A stretch of DNA of 64,000 bases, from positions 434,001 through 498,000 of the forward strand of contig NC_009361.1 in NCBI RefSeq assembly GCF_000092065.1. Reading direction: 5' to 3'. This DNA is from Ostreococcus lucimarinus CCE9901. Taxonomy: Eukaryota > Chlorophyta > Mamiellophyceae > Mamiellales > Bathycoccaceae. Numbering within the stretch: the first letter of the stretch is position 1; each line of letters begins with the position of its first letter. The notes below the pieces were generated by a model. That model was not told the origin of the DNA. It saw only the letters and a program-made list of their open reading frames with translations, and ran no database searches. Positions 1-10,300 of the stretch are shown one piece after another. A program made the position numbers and the translations under genes.

Positions 1-370
1 CGTCCTCGTCCATCGCCGCGCTCGTCGCCGTCGCGCCGTCCGCGTCCGCGTCCGCGCGCGCCGTCTCGAGTCCACACAGCTGTTCGCACGCCCACGCCGC
101 CGCGCGCGTCAGCCCGCGCGCGCGACACCTCGCGATCGCGTCCCTGAGTTCGCGCGCGCGTCCCGCGTCGCCGCTCGCGTCGCCGCGGCGTCCCATCGCC
201 ATCGCGTCGCCGACCGACGGCGCGCGCGCGTTTGAATCGCGGCGCCGCGCGGGGCGACCGACCGCGCGGGCGTCCGATTTTTTAACGTCTTCGCGCCGCG
301 CGGCGTCGTACACCGAGACGCGCGAACGCCATCGGCGTCCGCGCGTCCGCGCGTCCGAGCGATCCGCCAT
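1..370 (-). CDS. APC8: Anaphase-promoting complex subunit 8 (CDC23), N-terminal part
   Basis: Reverse-strand reading from the ATG at 370 stays open to the window edge, so only about 123 N-terminal residues are present. After a low-complexity Arg/Ala leader it reads RELRDAIARCRARGLTRAAA followed by WACEQLCGLET. This matches the conserved N-terminus of APC8/CDC23 (plant form EIRAAIRQLSDR.., AAKWAGEQLVGIE). APC8 is a TPR scaffold subunit of the APC/C ubiquitin ligase that drives mitotic exit. The TPR repeats would lie beyond the edge, so the call rests on this one segment. The start is 143 bp from the start of the divergent antenna gene. Confidence 0.6.
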   Translation of the reverse strand, partial: MADRSDARTRGRRWRSRVSVYDAARREDVKKSDARAVGRPARRRDSNARAPSVGDAMAMGRRGDASGDAGRARELRDAIARCRARGLTRAAAWACEQLCGLETARADADADGATATSAAMDED

Positions 371-513
371 CACTTTTTATCGACGACGCGCGTGCGCGAT
401 CATGGGCTTAAATGCGCGTTGAATGCGGACGTCGATCGCGACCGTCGATCGCGGTGGTCGATCGCGCGATCTCGCGCGCGCGATCGGCATTCCTGCACAC
501 GCACATTTCTGCA

Positions 514-1590
514 ATGTCTGCCCTTCTCGCTTCCTCCTTCGTCGGCCGCGTCGCCGCCTTCAAGGCGACCAAGATCCAAGTGCGTATTTTTTCGAGCGCG
601 CGCGCGACGCGCGGACGCGCGGCGCGGCGCGGAGGCGTCGCGCGACGCGCGCGAACGCGGGGCGGGCGCGGATGCGTATCGTATCTCGCGGGCGCGCGCG
701 TGGGCGCGCGTGGGCGCGCGCGGGCGCGCGGACGGGCGCGGGGGGGGGGAGAAACGAGCGAGTGGGAATGTTTCGCGTCGTTCGCGGGCGCGGCGGGCGC
801 GGCGGGCGCGGCGCGCGCGCGTGGGGGGGTGGATACGCGCGCGCGGTGGATGCGCGGATACGATACGGTTTTCGGGGAGATCTTTCCGGGGGCGACCGAC
901 CGACCGATTGGATGACCGAGAGACTGACGACTATGATTTTTCGCTCGATCGCAGGCCAAGTCTGTCTCCACGACCGTCAAGGCTGACATCTACCCGGAAT
1001 TCGGTACCTACCCGGGCGGTGGCGAATCCCCGATCATCCCGTTCGGCGATGAAAAGAACGCCGAGCGCGAAGTGATCCACGGCCGCTGGGCGATGCTCGG
1101 CGTCACCGGCGCGTGGGCCGCCGAAAACGGCACCGGCATCCCGTGGTTCACCGCGGGTACCTTGTGCACCCCGGATGACTGCACCGCCGTCGCGGACAAG
1201 TTCCCGGGCGCCGTCGCCCCGCTCGCGCCGGAAGGCTCTGGCTACCCGTCCTTCTGGAACGTTCTCATCATCGAGATCGTTCTCGTCGGCGCCGCGGAAG
1301 CGTACCGTACCGGTATCTCCGACTCTCCGTTCGATGATGGCCTCACCGTCGGTGACGTCAACCCGGGTGGACGCTTCGACCCGCTCGGCCTCGCCGAGTC
1401 TGGCGACCTTGAAGAACTCAAGATCAAGGAGCTCAAGCACTGCCGCTTGTCCATGTTCGCGTGGTTGGGCTGCATCTTCCAAGCGCTCGCCACCCAAGAA
1501 GGCCCGATCGCCAACTGGCAATCCCACGTTGCGGACCCGGTTCACTCCAACGTCCTCACCAACGCGGCCAAGGGCTTCGGCTTCTACTAA
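514..1590 (+). CDS. Chlorophyll a/b-binding antenna protein, prasinophyte Lhcp-like
   Basis: Two exons, 514-579 and 955-1590, give 233 residues. The 375-nt phase-0 intron starts GTGCGT, ends CAG and has ACTGAC at 923-928. Exon 1 encodes MSALLASSFVGRVAAFKATK, the start of a short plastid transit peptide. The mature part has both LHC signature helices: EREVIHGRWAMLGV near the N-terminus and KELKHCRLSMFAWLG near the C-terminus, with FDPLGLA between them. The protein should sit in thylakoid membranes and bind chlorophyll and carotenoid. Helix A has HCR where most LHCs have NGR. Codons end almost only in C or G, typical of very high expression. I favour the prasinophyte Lhcp antenna over Lhca or Lhcb4/5, but subtype is inference. 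Confidence 0.88.
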
Positions 1591-1682
1591 ATCCTACGAC
1601 TTAGACCATTCGTTTAGTCTCAGTAGTCGACAACGAGGATGATAAACATACATGCGTCATGTCTTCCGAATAACACTCATCT

Positions 1683-1700
1683 GTTGTAACAATCTGTAAA
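1683..1700 (+). terminator. Candidate polyadenylation region of the antenna gene
   Basis: About 95-110 bp past the stop codon, TGTAA occurs twice (TTGTAACA and CTGTAAAA) in an A/T-rich stretch. TGTAA is the usual polyadenylation signal of green algae. The opposite-strand BRCT gene ends at 1745, so the two genes converge here. Confidence 0.4.
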
Positions 1701-1744
1701 ATGATGCAGTTTAATTAATTATTGCATACGCGCACTGTGGCTAT

Positions 1745-4700
1745 CTAATTGTTCGATGCATCTCTCAACACTCGGCGTCGTTTCGCCACACGGGCCGCGA
1801 GCGGCGCCTCAGACATTTTCTTGGCGCGCGTTTGTCGTCGCTGGCTCAACGCCACCGGCGCCGGGGCCGCGTGTTTTGTCACCTTCTTCGGCGCGGCTTC
1901 TGTTGCCTTCGCTGGGGGCGCGACCGCCACAGCTGGTTTTTTCCGCGCAGACACTTTTGCGGGAGGCGCGATCGTTGATTTTTCGACGATCGGCTTCTTC
2001 GTACTAAACTTCTTCGTCGTTTTGCCGCGAAGAGCGAGCACTTTTTCGAGCGCCGCCCCTGTGGGCAAGGACTTTCTTCCGAACAACAAGTGCGCATCCA
2101 ACGCCGTTTCGGGCGTGGACACCCACGACTTGAAGAACTCGGGAGACACGACGACGACGTCACCGCCGCATTCGAGAAGTGGTTCGAGACGAGGGACAGC
2201 CGCCGGCGACGATGCGTCGACTTGATCAGAGACGACGAAGTCGGCGACGTCGGCTTGAGTAAGACAAACGTCGCCTTTGGACGACACTGAAGATAGTGAA
2301 GCGCCACCAGCTCGCAAAACTGTGTCGAGCATTTTCTGCTCGAGTTTGGCGCTCGGGGCAAATGGTAAAATTGCGATGGAAAGCCCGTCGAACGCGCTCG
2401 CGCCCGGGACGTTGGACCAGTGCGCCGCGGCGTCGCTCGAGATCACACCCATCTCGGCGCCGCGACCTCCACGCCAAATGTATTTGGCAGTCACCGGCAA
2501 CACTTCGCCAGCGGACGCGCACGCGTCCAAATAAGAAATATCAAGTAGAGAAGCACCGGAGACCGCACCAGCGAGGAATTTAATTGAACGACTCCCGCGC
2601 TCGCCGAAGACAACGTGCGTTGTCGACGGTTCCCATTCGTGGCCGGGGCACAACACTGCGCCAATTCGACGAACAATGGAGGAATACTTCTTGATTCCGG
2701 CGGAGCTAAAGCCACTGAGCGTGATATGCGCTTTCGGATTCGTCACGAGGACAGCTTCGGCGGCGCGCGTCGACACTTTGGGCGTAGTCTTTTTCACTTT
2801 CGCGGTCTTCTTTGGCTTCGCCGCAGGTACGGGTTTCTGCCTGGACGTCGATGCTTCCACGGCCGTGGTGCGTGTGCGGGTCGGTCGAGCCTCTGGTGTC
2901 GCTCTCCTCGCCTGTCTTTCCGCCAGCGAAGTTGCGCGTGCTTCTTCTGCGATCTCGACATCGGCTGGAGCCGCCGCCGACACCGCCGCCGCCGCAGGCT
3001 CGCTCACGTCGGCTTCTCCCATCTCGAGTTGATGCGGCAACTCTTCCCCTTCCTCCTGCCTTTTCTCTTCGCGCGCTATTTCTTCTTCCTCCTCCTCCTC
3101 CTGTTCTTCGTTTTCTTCTTCTTCCAACTCCAATTGAGATAGCGGATGCTGACTCAGCGGAGCTTGCTGAGTTGGATCCGGTTCAGTCGGGCCGGCGAGC
3201 AGCTCGTACAATCCAGCGAGAACATCTCTCAACGACCTTTGTACTTCTTTGAGCAAAATACCTCGAAGATTTCCGGGCGCTCTAGCGGGAAGAGTGATAA
3301 TCGTATCTGCATTGACGAGGGTACCATCTCCATTGAAAAGTTGCGCCTGGTCGGTCTCTGAAAAGTTGTGAGCAAGTGCCAAGTAGGCGAGGAACGTCTT
3401 CAAGAGAGCATTCGGCCCTGGCTTGATTTGTTCGCCTTCCCTCACAGGCTGTTTCGCCGTCTCTACGCGTAACATTGCATGGATCAGCGAGCCAAGCGGC
3501 CCTTGTTGCTGCTGCATCTCCAACGTGTCCACAAGCTGCACTATCTCTTCGCAATATTCGCGATGAAGCTCGGACACCAAGACCACAGTGCCGCTGTACA
3601 ACGTTTGAATAATCAAGCCGCTCCCCGGACGTACCACCTCCTCTTCGCGAGCTTCTGAAATCCCCATGTCGAATACGTCGAAACGTGTTTCACCAGCCTT
3701 GATCCGACGCATCTTTTCTTCCGTATCGCCCGAGCTTCGCTGACCTCGTGCGACGAGAGCGTAAAAGTCATCCAGAGTCGTCATATCCGTCAACGGTTCC
3801 TGGTCGGCGTCGTCAAAGAAGCTAAACCACGCGTTTGCAGGCGCGAATCGTCCACCGAAAGCCATTTCCACGTCATTCGGGCTCCCAATCAGACCCGTAA
3901 ACACCGCTTCCGGTTGGCTCGTGCCCTCTTGCAAAGCTCTCTGAATGCTCGGGTCGATTCTGTTCCGAGCGCTCCTCGCCACGTGCGCGCCTCGCTTCAC
4001 CTCTTCTTCCCAGTCAGGCGATCGGAACGAAAGTTTTTGAGAGCTTCGTGATTTTGACGCAGACTTACTGCGATCACTTCTTACGGTAGAGGGTGTTTTC
4101 TTCGTGACGGTCGACGGCGCGCCTTGCGACGCGCCGGCGACGGCGAGCAACGTGTTCGCGTCGCTCGTGGATTTCCATTTCTTCGCACTCGTCGTGCCGT
4201 CGACAAGGCTGTCTGGGATGACGGATACTTCATTTGCCACATCTTCAACCTCATCCTCGCTATCCGGAACCACGCCCTGCGCCGCTAATTCATCTTCCTC
4301 CTTCCCGCTCCGGCTCGCGTACGACGCCTCGTTGGCTCGCGTCCACGTTCTGATGGAATCCTCCAACCATCGATGATTCACGATGTACGCGCTTCCGATG
4401 TCGCGTGCGCGCTCCCATTTCGCACCCGCGAACTCGTACGTCACCAGATGCGTCACCGAACGATCGAAAGCCTTTTGAAACTTCCCCCCCAGCACCCTCG
4501 TCATCGTCTCCACGTCTCGCCTTCGCGCCCCCGCGTATCCGGTCACGCACACCACGCAATCCCGCATCTCCTTCACCCCCTCCATCGTCTCCGGCGGCCT
4601 ATAAAGCACATTCTCATCCACGCTCAACACTCGTTTCGCGTGCACACACGCGCGCACCCACTCAGGATGCGCCGTCTCCGCGCCTCTCGCCCTCGCCCGC

Positions 4701-4918
4701 GTCGCCGTCGTCCCGCGCGCGCTCGCCAGCAACGCGTGCGTCACCCCTCCGTCCTCGACGTTCGCCCGCACCCGTCCACCGTGATGCACGACGAGTTTTT
4801 CGATCTCTCGTATCCTCTCCTCGTCCAGCGCCTCGCGCAGGCCCTCGCGCGCGCACACGACGACGTCGCGCAGGAACGGTTCACCGAGCTCGACGACCAA
4901 GCTCGGTTGGCTCGCCAT
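1745..4918 (-). CDS. Four-BRCT-domain nuclear protein (relative of Arabidopsis At4g02110)
   Basis: Intronless, 1057 residues, ATG at 4918. An N-terminal BRCT pair spans roughly residues 12-205; the second is clearest (VVCVTGYAGARRRDVETMTR, then THLVTYEF and IVNHRWLEDSI). A second pair lies at about 730-945 (HITLSGFSSAGIKKYSSIVR, then TTHVVFGE and SYLDACASAGEVLP). A long acidic, Gln-rich and Ala/Lys-rich linker separates the pairs and the tail is basic. The same arrangement and wording occur in plant At4g02110-type proteins. BRCT pairs bind phosphoproteins in DNA-damage signalling. That role here is inference from the fold. Confidence 0.82.
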   Translation of the reverse strand: MASQPSLVVELGEPFLRDVVVCAREGLREALDEERIREIEKLVVHHGGRVRANVEDGGVTHALLASARGTTATRARARGAETAHPEWVRACVHAKRVLSVDENVLYRPPETMEGVKEMRDCVVCVTGYAGARRRDVETMTRVLGGKFQKAFDRSVTHLVTYEFAGAKWERARDIGSAYIVNHRWLEDSIRTWTRANEASYASRSGKEEDELAAQGVVPDSEDEVEDVANEVSVIPDSLVDGTTSAKKWKSTSDANTLLAVAGASQGAPSTVTKKTPSTVRSDRSKSASKSRSSQKLSFRSPDWEEEVKRGAHVARSARNRIDPSIQRALQEGTSQPEAVFTGLIGSPNDVEMAFGGRFAPANAWFSFFDDADQEPLTDMTTLDDFYALVARGQRSSGDTEEKMRRIKAGETRFDVFDMGISEAREEEVVRPGSGLIIQTLYSGTVVLVSELHREYCEEIVQLVDTLEMQQQQGPLGSLIHAMLRVETAKQPVREGEQIKPGPNALLKTFLAYLALAHNFSETDQAQLFNGDGTLVNADTIITLPARAPGNLRGILLKEVQRSLRDVLAGLYELLAGPTEPDPTQQAPLSQHPLSQLELEEEENEEQEEEEEEEIAREEKRQEEGEELPHQLEMGEADVSEPAAAAVSAAAPADVEIAEEARATSLAERQARRATPEARPTRTRTTAVEASTSRQKPVPAAKPKKTAKVKKTTPKVSTRAAEAVLVTNPKAHITLSGFSSAGIKKYSSIVRRIGAVLCPGHEWEPSTTHVVFGERGSRSIKFLAGAVSGASLLDISYLDACASAGEVLPVTAKYIWRGGRGAEMGVISSDAAAHWSNVPGASAFDGLSIAILPFAPSAKLEQKMLDTVLRAGGASLSSVSSKGDVCLTQADVADFVVSDQVDASSPAAVPRLEPLLECGGDVVVVSPEFFKSWVSTPETALDAHLLFGRKSLPTGAALEKVLALRGKTTKKFSTKKPIVEKSTIAPPAKVSARKKPAVAVAPPAKATEAAPKKVTKHAAPAPVALSQRRQTRAKKMSEAPLAARVAKRRRVLRDASNN

Positions 4919-5429
4919 CGCGCGCGCCCGCGTCGCCGCGCGTCGCTCGCGCGCGTTTATCTCTCGCGCGTCGCGTCGAGACGTCGCGCTCGCGCGCGTC
5001 GCTCGCGCGGCGTCGCGCTCTCGCGTCGCGGCGTCGCGGGCGGAATTTGAATTCGCGTATCCGAATGTCCGAATACCGCACGCGCAGAATTTAATGCCTG
5101 TTTACCCATACACCACGCATCGTGAGCCAGTCACGCGCGCGCCTGGATTTAATGGACCTCCGACTGTTTGCGCACGCGCGCGCGCGCGCGCCCCGCGCGG
5201 GACGTCGGGACAACCGCCGCGTCGGCCGATCGCCGCACATCGACGCGCGACGCGCGAACGAGCGACGTCGGCGCGCGCGCGCGAGGACCGCGCGCGACGA
5301 ATCGACGCGCCCGAGCGACGGTAGACGTCGAACGAGACGCGCGCGGAACGACGACGCGCGCATTCCTTTGACGCGGGAAGAGGACGTTTTTGAAATTTAA
5401 ACGCGGCGCGACGCGGCGACGGCGGCGCG
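4919..5429. promoter_or_regulatory. Divergent promoter region between the BRCT and SANT/U-box genes
   Basis: 511 bp without a supported gene. Flanks are CpG-rich. The centre is a more A/T-rich island (about 5040-5170) holding AATTTGAATTC at 5044-5054 and the 19-bp element at 5162-5180. Near the downstream start is TTTTTGAAATTTAAACGCGG (5387-5406). The open frames that cross this stretch are Arg/Ala-rich shadows with no recognisable domain. Confidence 0.5.
5162..5180 (+). promoter_or_regulatory. 19-bp recurrent promoter element, copy 1
   Basis: GACTGTTTGCGCACGCGCG. It differs at one position from the copy at 63619-63637 and at two from the copy at 50233-50251. It lies between the divergent BRCT and SANT/U-box genes, about 244 and 250 bp from their start codons. 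Confidence 0.5.
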
Positions 5430-6950
5430 ATGAGCGAGAACGACATGGCGGTCGCGAACGCGCCGGTGGACGCGTCGTGCGCGAAGAGTGCGATCGAGGG
5501 CGCGAGCGGCGACGCGCGAGCGGCGGCGGCGGTGCCGGCGTGGATGGCGGATGACGACGACGACGGGTTGACGGAGGAACAGCGAAGGGTGATCGCGGAG
5601 CGGGTGGCGGCGTTGCAGAATCGATTTAAGAAGTTTGAGGAGAAAACGACGCGGGAGAAGGTGGAGGAATTGATGCTCGGGAACGCGGATAAGGGGTTGA
5701 CGGAACGAGAGGCGGACATGGTGCTGAGAGTGTGTAACGGGAACGAGTTCGAGGCGAGCGACCGCCTCGGCGAGGCGGAGGATGGGGAATCGTTTTTGAT
5801 GTCTATTCGGTTCATGATTCAGGAAGAGGACGCGCTGAAACGACGTTCGCAGAGCTCAAAAGCGGCACAGACGGCGAACGAGCGGTTTAACAAGCGCATC
5901 GAGCGCTTGCGTAAGCGTCGGATGTCGTTCGGCGGCGACGAAGAGGACGAGGAAGACGCGGGCGAGCCGGAGGAGTTCTTCGAGACGGAGTACATTTTAG
6001 AAGAGAGTCTCGGCGTACAATTCGTGCGTCACACGAAGAAGCACGTGAATGTGAAACGTTTGCGTCTAGACGACGCCATCGCGCGCGCGCAAGTGGCGGA
6101 AGAGCTCGCGGAGCCGGAGGTCAACCCGTACGAAGGATGGTCCGAGGCGCGTATCAAGGCGTGGAAGAATCGCGAAAAGAATGAAAATCAATACTATTAT
6201 CGATTCAACGAACCGGGAGAGATGCAAGCGAACGGGAAATGGACGGACGAAGAACACCAAAAGTTCATGGATATCATCGCCTCTCTTCCTGGCGGCAAGG
6301 CGAACTACGAATGGGGCACGTTTTCCAAAGGTATCCCAGGCCGCGTCGGTTACCAGTGCTCGAATTATTACCGAACCTTGGTCAAAAACAATATCATCCA
6401 AGACGAAAACTATATGGTGGACCCGGTGTCGGGTGACCTGCGATTCAACTTCAAGAACAAGGGCTTCACGCGCGCCGAACCCGTCGAGGGTGAACCGCGC
6501 ATGGTCATGGTTAAGAAGGTCATCAAGCAGAAGAAACCGAAGGCCCCGAAGCAGCCGAAGAAGGCGAAGAAGAAGGTGAAGAAATCGGACGACAAGGCGT
6601 TCCACTGCACCATCAGAGCGGGTCCCGTGCGTTCGAGCGGTCGAGCGACTAAGAAGACGTACACCGACGGCGGCGACGACGACGAGGATTTCGACGATGA
6701 ATTCGAGGAACTTCCAGTACTCCCGGGATTCATCGATCCCATCACTCGCATGGCCATCGAAGAACCGGCGATTTCGCCGTACGGCCACGTCGCAGGTTAC
6801 GAGACGTGGTGCAAGATTCTTCGCCAACCCGAGGCACCGGACACGTGTCCGTTCACGAAGCAACCGTTAAAACGTCGCGAGCTGATCAAGCTCACGCACG
6901 AAAACATCGACCAATACCGCTCGAAGATCGTCGAAAACCAACAGACGTAG
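5430..6950 (+). CDS. SANT/Myb plus U-box protein, putative ubiquitin ligase
   Basis: 506 residues, intronless, ATG at 5430. Visible parts are an acidic N-terminus with a helical stretch (about 46-115), a basic coiled-coil-like segment (about 135-165), one SANT/Myb repeat at about 270-320 (KWTDEEHQKFMDIIASLPGG, then GRVGYQCSNYYRTLV), a Lys-rich stretch, an acidic stretch, and a U-box-like C-terminus at about 430-495 (PGFIDPITRMAIEEPAISPY, then TCPFTKQPLKRRELI). U-boxes recruit E2 enzymes, while SANT repeats bind histone tails or DNA. A chromatin-linked E3 is therefore plausible, but no named family was recognised. Confidence 0.65.
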   Translation: MSENDMAVANAPVDASCAKSAIEGASGDARAAAAVPAWMADDDDDGLTEEQRRVIAERVAALQNRFKKFEEKTTREKVEELMLGNADKGLTEREADMVLRVCNGNEFEASDRLGEAEDGESFLMSIRFMIQEEDALKRRSQSSKAAQTANERFNKRIERLRKRRMSFGGDEEDEEDAGEPEEFFETEYILEESLGVQFVRHTKKHVNVKRLRLDDAIARAQVAEELAEPEVNPYEGWSEARIKAWKNREKNENQYYYRFNEPGEMQANGKWTDEEHQKFMDIIASLPGGKANYEWGTFSKGIPGRVGYQCSNYYRTLVKNNIIQDENYMVDPVSGDLRFNFKNKGFTRAEPVEGEPRMVMVKKVIKQKKPKAPKQPKKAKKKVKKSDDKAFHCTIRAGPVRSSGRATKKTYTDGGDDDEDFDDEFEELPVLPGFIDPITRMAIEEPAISPYGHVAGYETWCKILRQPEAPDTCPFTKQPLKRRELIKLTHENIDQYRSKIVENQQT

Positions 6951-7002
6951 ATTCCTCACCTTGTGATGAATACCTTTTGTACCTCACTTCCGTCCGCTCG
7001 CC

Positions 7003-7305
7003 ATGGCATCATCCCGCGCCGCCGCGCCCCCGAGTGGAGAAAACGCGCAAGTGCGCCATCTCGGGCGCGGCAACCGCGTGCGCACGCCTACGCATCCGAC
7101 GAAGGGCGACTATTTGAGCATCAAGACCGAAGAAGTCATCTTCGGCATCTTGTTCGCGTTCATGGCGTGGAAACTGTGGCAGAGCGTGCGCGGTTTATTT
7201 AGATACTGGAAGTACGTGCGCGCGCCGAACGCGCCGGAGACAGAGCTCGAGGCAGGGGCGATCGCGTTCGAGGAAGATGACGATGAGAACGAAAAGATTG
7301 ATTGA
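7003..7305 (+). CDS. Small single-pass membrane protein, unknown
   Basis: 100 residues with an ATG in a good context (CGCCATGG). One hydrophobic segment (about 45-66, VIFGILFAFMAWKLWQSV) follows a basic N-terminus; the tail is acidic (FEEDDDENEKID). The charge pattern suggests a type III or tail-facing small organelle or ER protein. It follows the SANT/U-box gene by 52 bp on the same strand, and the SMC6 gene converges from the other side 81 bp away. No family recognised. Confidence 0.6.
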   Translation: MASSRAAAPPSGENAQVRHLGRGNRVRTPTHPTKGDYLSIKTEEVIFGILFAFMAWKLWQSVRGLFRYWKYVRAPNAPETELEAGAIAFEEDDDENEKID

Positions 7306-7386
7306 TTGATGGAGCGGGAAGGGTGGGACGGGACGTCGCGTAGGAATTAGTGTGTTGTAGTGTATCTATCGGTTCGGTTTACAAAT

Positions 7387-10300
7387 TTAAGACGGACGAG
7401 CGGCGATCATCTTTTGCACTTTGACGTCTGGGTCGTCGGCGTTGATGGCGCTCAAATCCTGCGGCGTGATGAACAAAAACTGTTTGTTTGAGTGATTGTC
7501 GCTTCTCGCAAATTCAAGAAGCGTCTTCATAGATATTCTACGGTTCACGGCATCCATGAATACGTCGAACTCATCCATCGCTCGGAAAGGCGAGTCAGAT
7601 TCATCGCCAAGCGCGAGGTTGAACGCGAGCGTGGAATACGATCGTTCACCACCACTCAAGGCGCGAGTGTCTGTGATAGCTCTCGTGTTCGTGCCATCCT
7701 TGAGCTTGATGATCAACTGCGATTCCTCGTAGTTGACTTCAATTTGACCCGCTTGCCCTTTCGCTTGCATATGATAGTTGAATCTGTGCGATACGTTGGC
7801 GGCGGTCTGGCGCGCTTGTGTTACCATCGTCTCCCGGCGCTTTCTGACGCCCACTCTGAGCTTTTGGAAAATCTTCTTTGAGCTCTCCACACCGTGTTCG
7901 AGTTTGATGAGCTTTCGCTTTCGGTCCGATAATTCATCGTTCACTTCTTCGTATGGTCTCTTGTGTCGACTCTCTTCCTTCTTCATCGATTCTTTCGTCT
8001 TTTCGTACAAGCGTTGCAGCTGTGTCGGTAACAAAGTGATATCGCCTGCGTGCTCTGCGACTTCGCGGTCACAAATTTCTTTCTTCGTTTTGTCGGCCAG
8101 CTCTTCGCATTCCGTCTTCATCGCCTGTATACTAGTTTCGCAGTCTTCGATGAGATTATCTGCTTGTTGAAGCCGCTCCACGCAAGTTTCAACTTGTTTC
8201 TCTGCCTTTTGACGTTCCGAATCAATCTTCTGCATTGCTTTGGCGTATTGCTCCACTTCTGCCTTGTACGAATCGGCGAGTGAGAGTTTCTCATTGATGA
8301 CGTTCTCTGCAATATCATGTGCCTCTTTAGCTTGCGTGAAAGCGAATTCGGCTTCTTTAAGACTACTTTGATGCTTGGATAAGTCGACATTGAGGCTGTC
8401 GAGCTCCTCCTGGAGCGTACTCACGTCAACCCCAGTGCCGCTCGAGTCTTCGGCGTCAAGTTTCGCTTGCTGCAAATCACTGAACGCCTTCTGAGCGTTC
8501 TTATTGAGAGTACTGAATTCAGCTTCTTTTTTCTTGATCATATTCGCAATGTCCTTGACGGCTCGCATGCACGCAGCCTCGTCGTTGCTGAGCAATTTGA
8601 TTTCAGATTGCTTTTCCTTGACTCGATTTTCCATCGACGCAATCTGCGCTTTCGGATCCGTTCCGAGTCGTTGTGCTTGATTGTAGCTTTTGAAGGCTTC
8701 ATCTCGCACGACTTGACCTGTCATGAAGATTTTACGATGGAAAGTATACGCCACCGCGACTTGCTTTTGTTTCGCGGCGCCGGAATAGAACATGCCTCTC
8801 GCCTCGCGTTCGTCTTTCATGAGCACGGCTCGTTCGATGCCGGCGCTATCGACGAGGAAGTTGAAAACCACGTCGTGTTTGCATTCCAGGACACTTTCGA
8901 TGGACGTGAATTCGGTTTGATTGGGTACCTTTTCAACAGGGATGTTGTATCTTCCACGGTTGAAGTCGACGCTTTGAATGCTTAAATTGTTCATGCCACA
9001 TTCTTTGCTGATTTGGCGCAGCTTATCCATGTCTTTCGGGCTTGAGACCAAAAATGTCGTCATAGATTGACCGAGAGCTTCTTCAACCGGAACAATCCAA
9101 CTTTGATCTTTGAGAGTGACGTGCATACCGACGGGTCCAATTGGAGGCTTGGAAAACTCACCCAGTCGCCTTTGCACCGTGTCGACGAGTCGTGGCATTT
9201 GCTGTCCGAAAAGCACCAACCTGTTGCTTGACGTCTGCTTCAGAGTGGAGATATGCTTGCGAATGTCGTTGATCTCATTCTCAGCAAACTTCTTTTGTCG
9301 CGCGAAGTTACTCTGTGCTCGCTGTTTGTCTTCCTGTCCGGCCTTCAATTTCTCTATATCGCCCGAGCACGTCTCAATCTCAGCCTTGGCAGCCACGAGG
9401 TTCGAGCTCAGTTTTTGCAATCGCCTATCAGTCTCTGTCGTGTCGCCTCGCTGCGCCTCCAACGACCGTTGAATCTTTGACTCCGTGTCGGACACGCGCT
9501 TCGAAAGCTTCCGCACGCTCGTTTCCTCGCTCAGTTTATCCGTCTCGGCCTTTTGCAATTGTCGCCCCGCTTCTCTACGCTCATTCTCAGCCTGACGACG
9601 CTCCGCGCTAAGCTCTTGAAGCTTTCTACTGAAATCTTCTGACTGTCGCCCAAACTCTTCGTTGTCTATGGCCGCCTTTTCGAGCGTCGCTTGCGCGGTG
9701 CCAAGTTTGGCTTGAAGTTCCCCTCTCTTCTGCACATACACCTGTTGTGCCTCCTTTTCTTCTTCCAACTTCTTTTCCGCCTCGACCACCTTCGACCACG
9801 CCAGACGATTCCTAAAATCGATCGCCTTCGATCGTAGCTCTTGCACGCGCTCAAACGAATGGAGCTCGTGCGTCAATTCTGCCACTTCCTCTCTAAGTTT
9901 TGGAATCGTTTCCAAGTGCTCGTTCAGCACGTCCTTCATCTCGTTTGACTTATTCTTTGCAATCTCTTGCAGCTCCATCAAATCCGACAACAGCGTCGCA
10001 TCGATGAAAAACTGATACTTCTTAGTCGCATCACCGGTGTGCAAGAACTTCTTCGCCATGTCCTGCGTCATCACCGTGATGGGATTATCGACGTCGATGC
10101 AAAAGTGGTCCGCGAGCTTATTCAACTCGTCCACCCGCGTCCCGACCGTTTCCCCGCTCTCGCTCTTAATCTTCAGCGAATTCGCCCCCGTCGCGTTCAA
10201 CACCTTCTCAACCGTGATCGATCGTCCGAACACATCCGGTTTAAACGCATCCTCTCCATCGTTCGAGATCACGACGACGACGCGCGCGAAGCTCGCCCCC

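Noticed and set aside
392-1075. Several overlapping frames over the antenna gene's first exon and intron
   Set aside because: They read CpG-rich intron sequence as Arg/Ala/Gly-rich peptide. Splicing with GTGCGT/CAG explains the locus.
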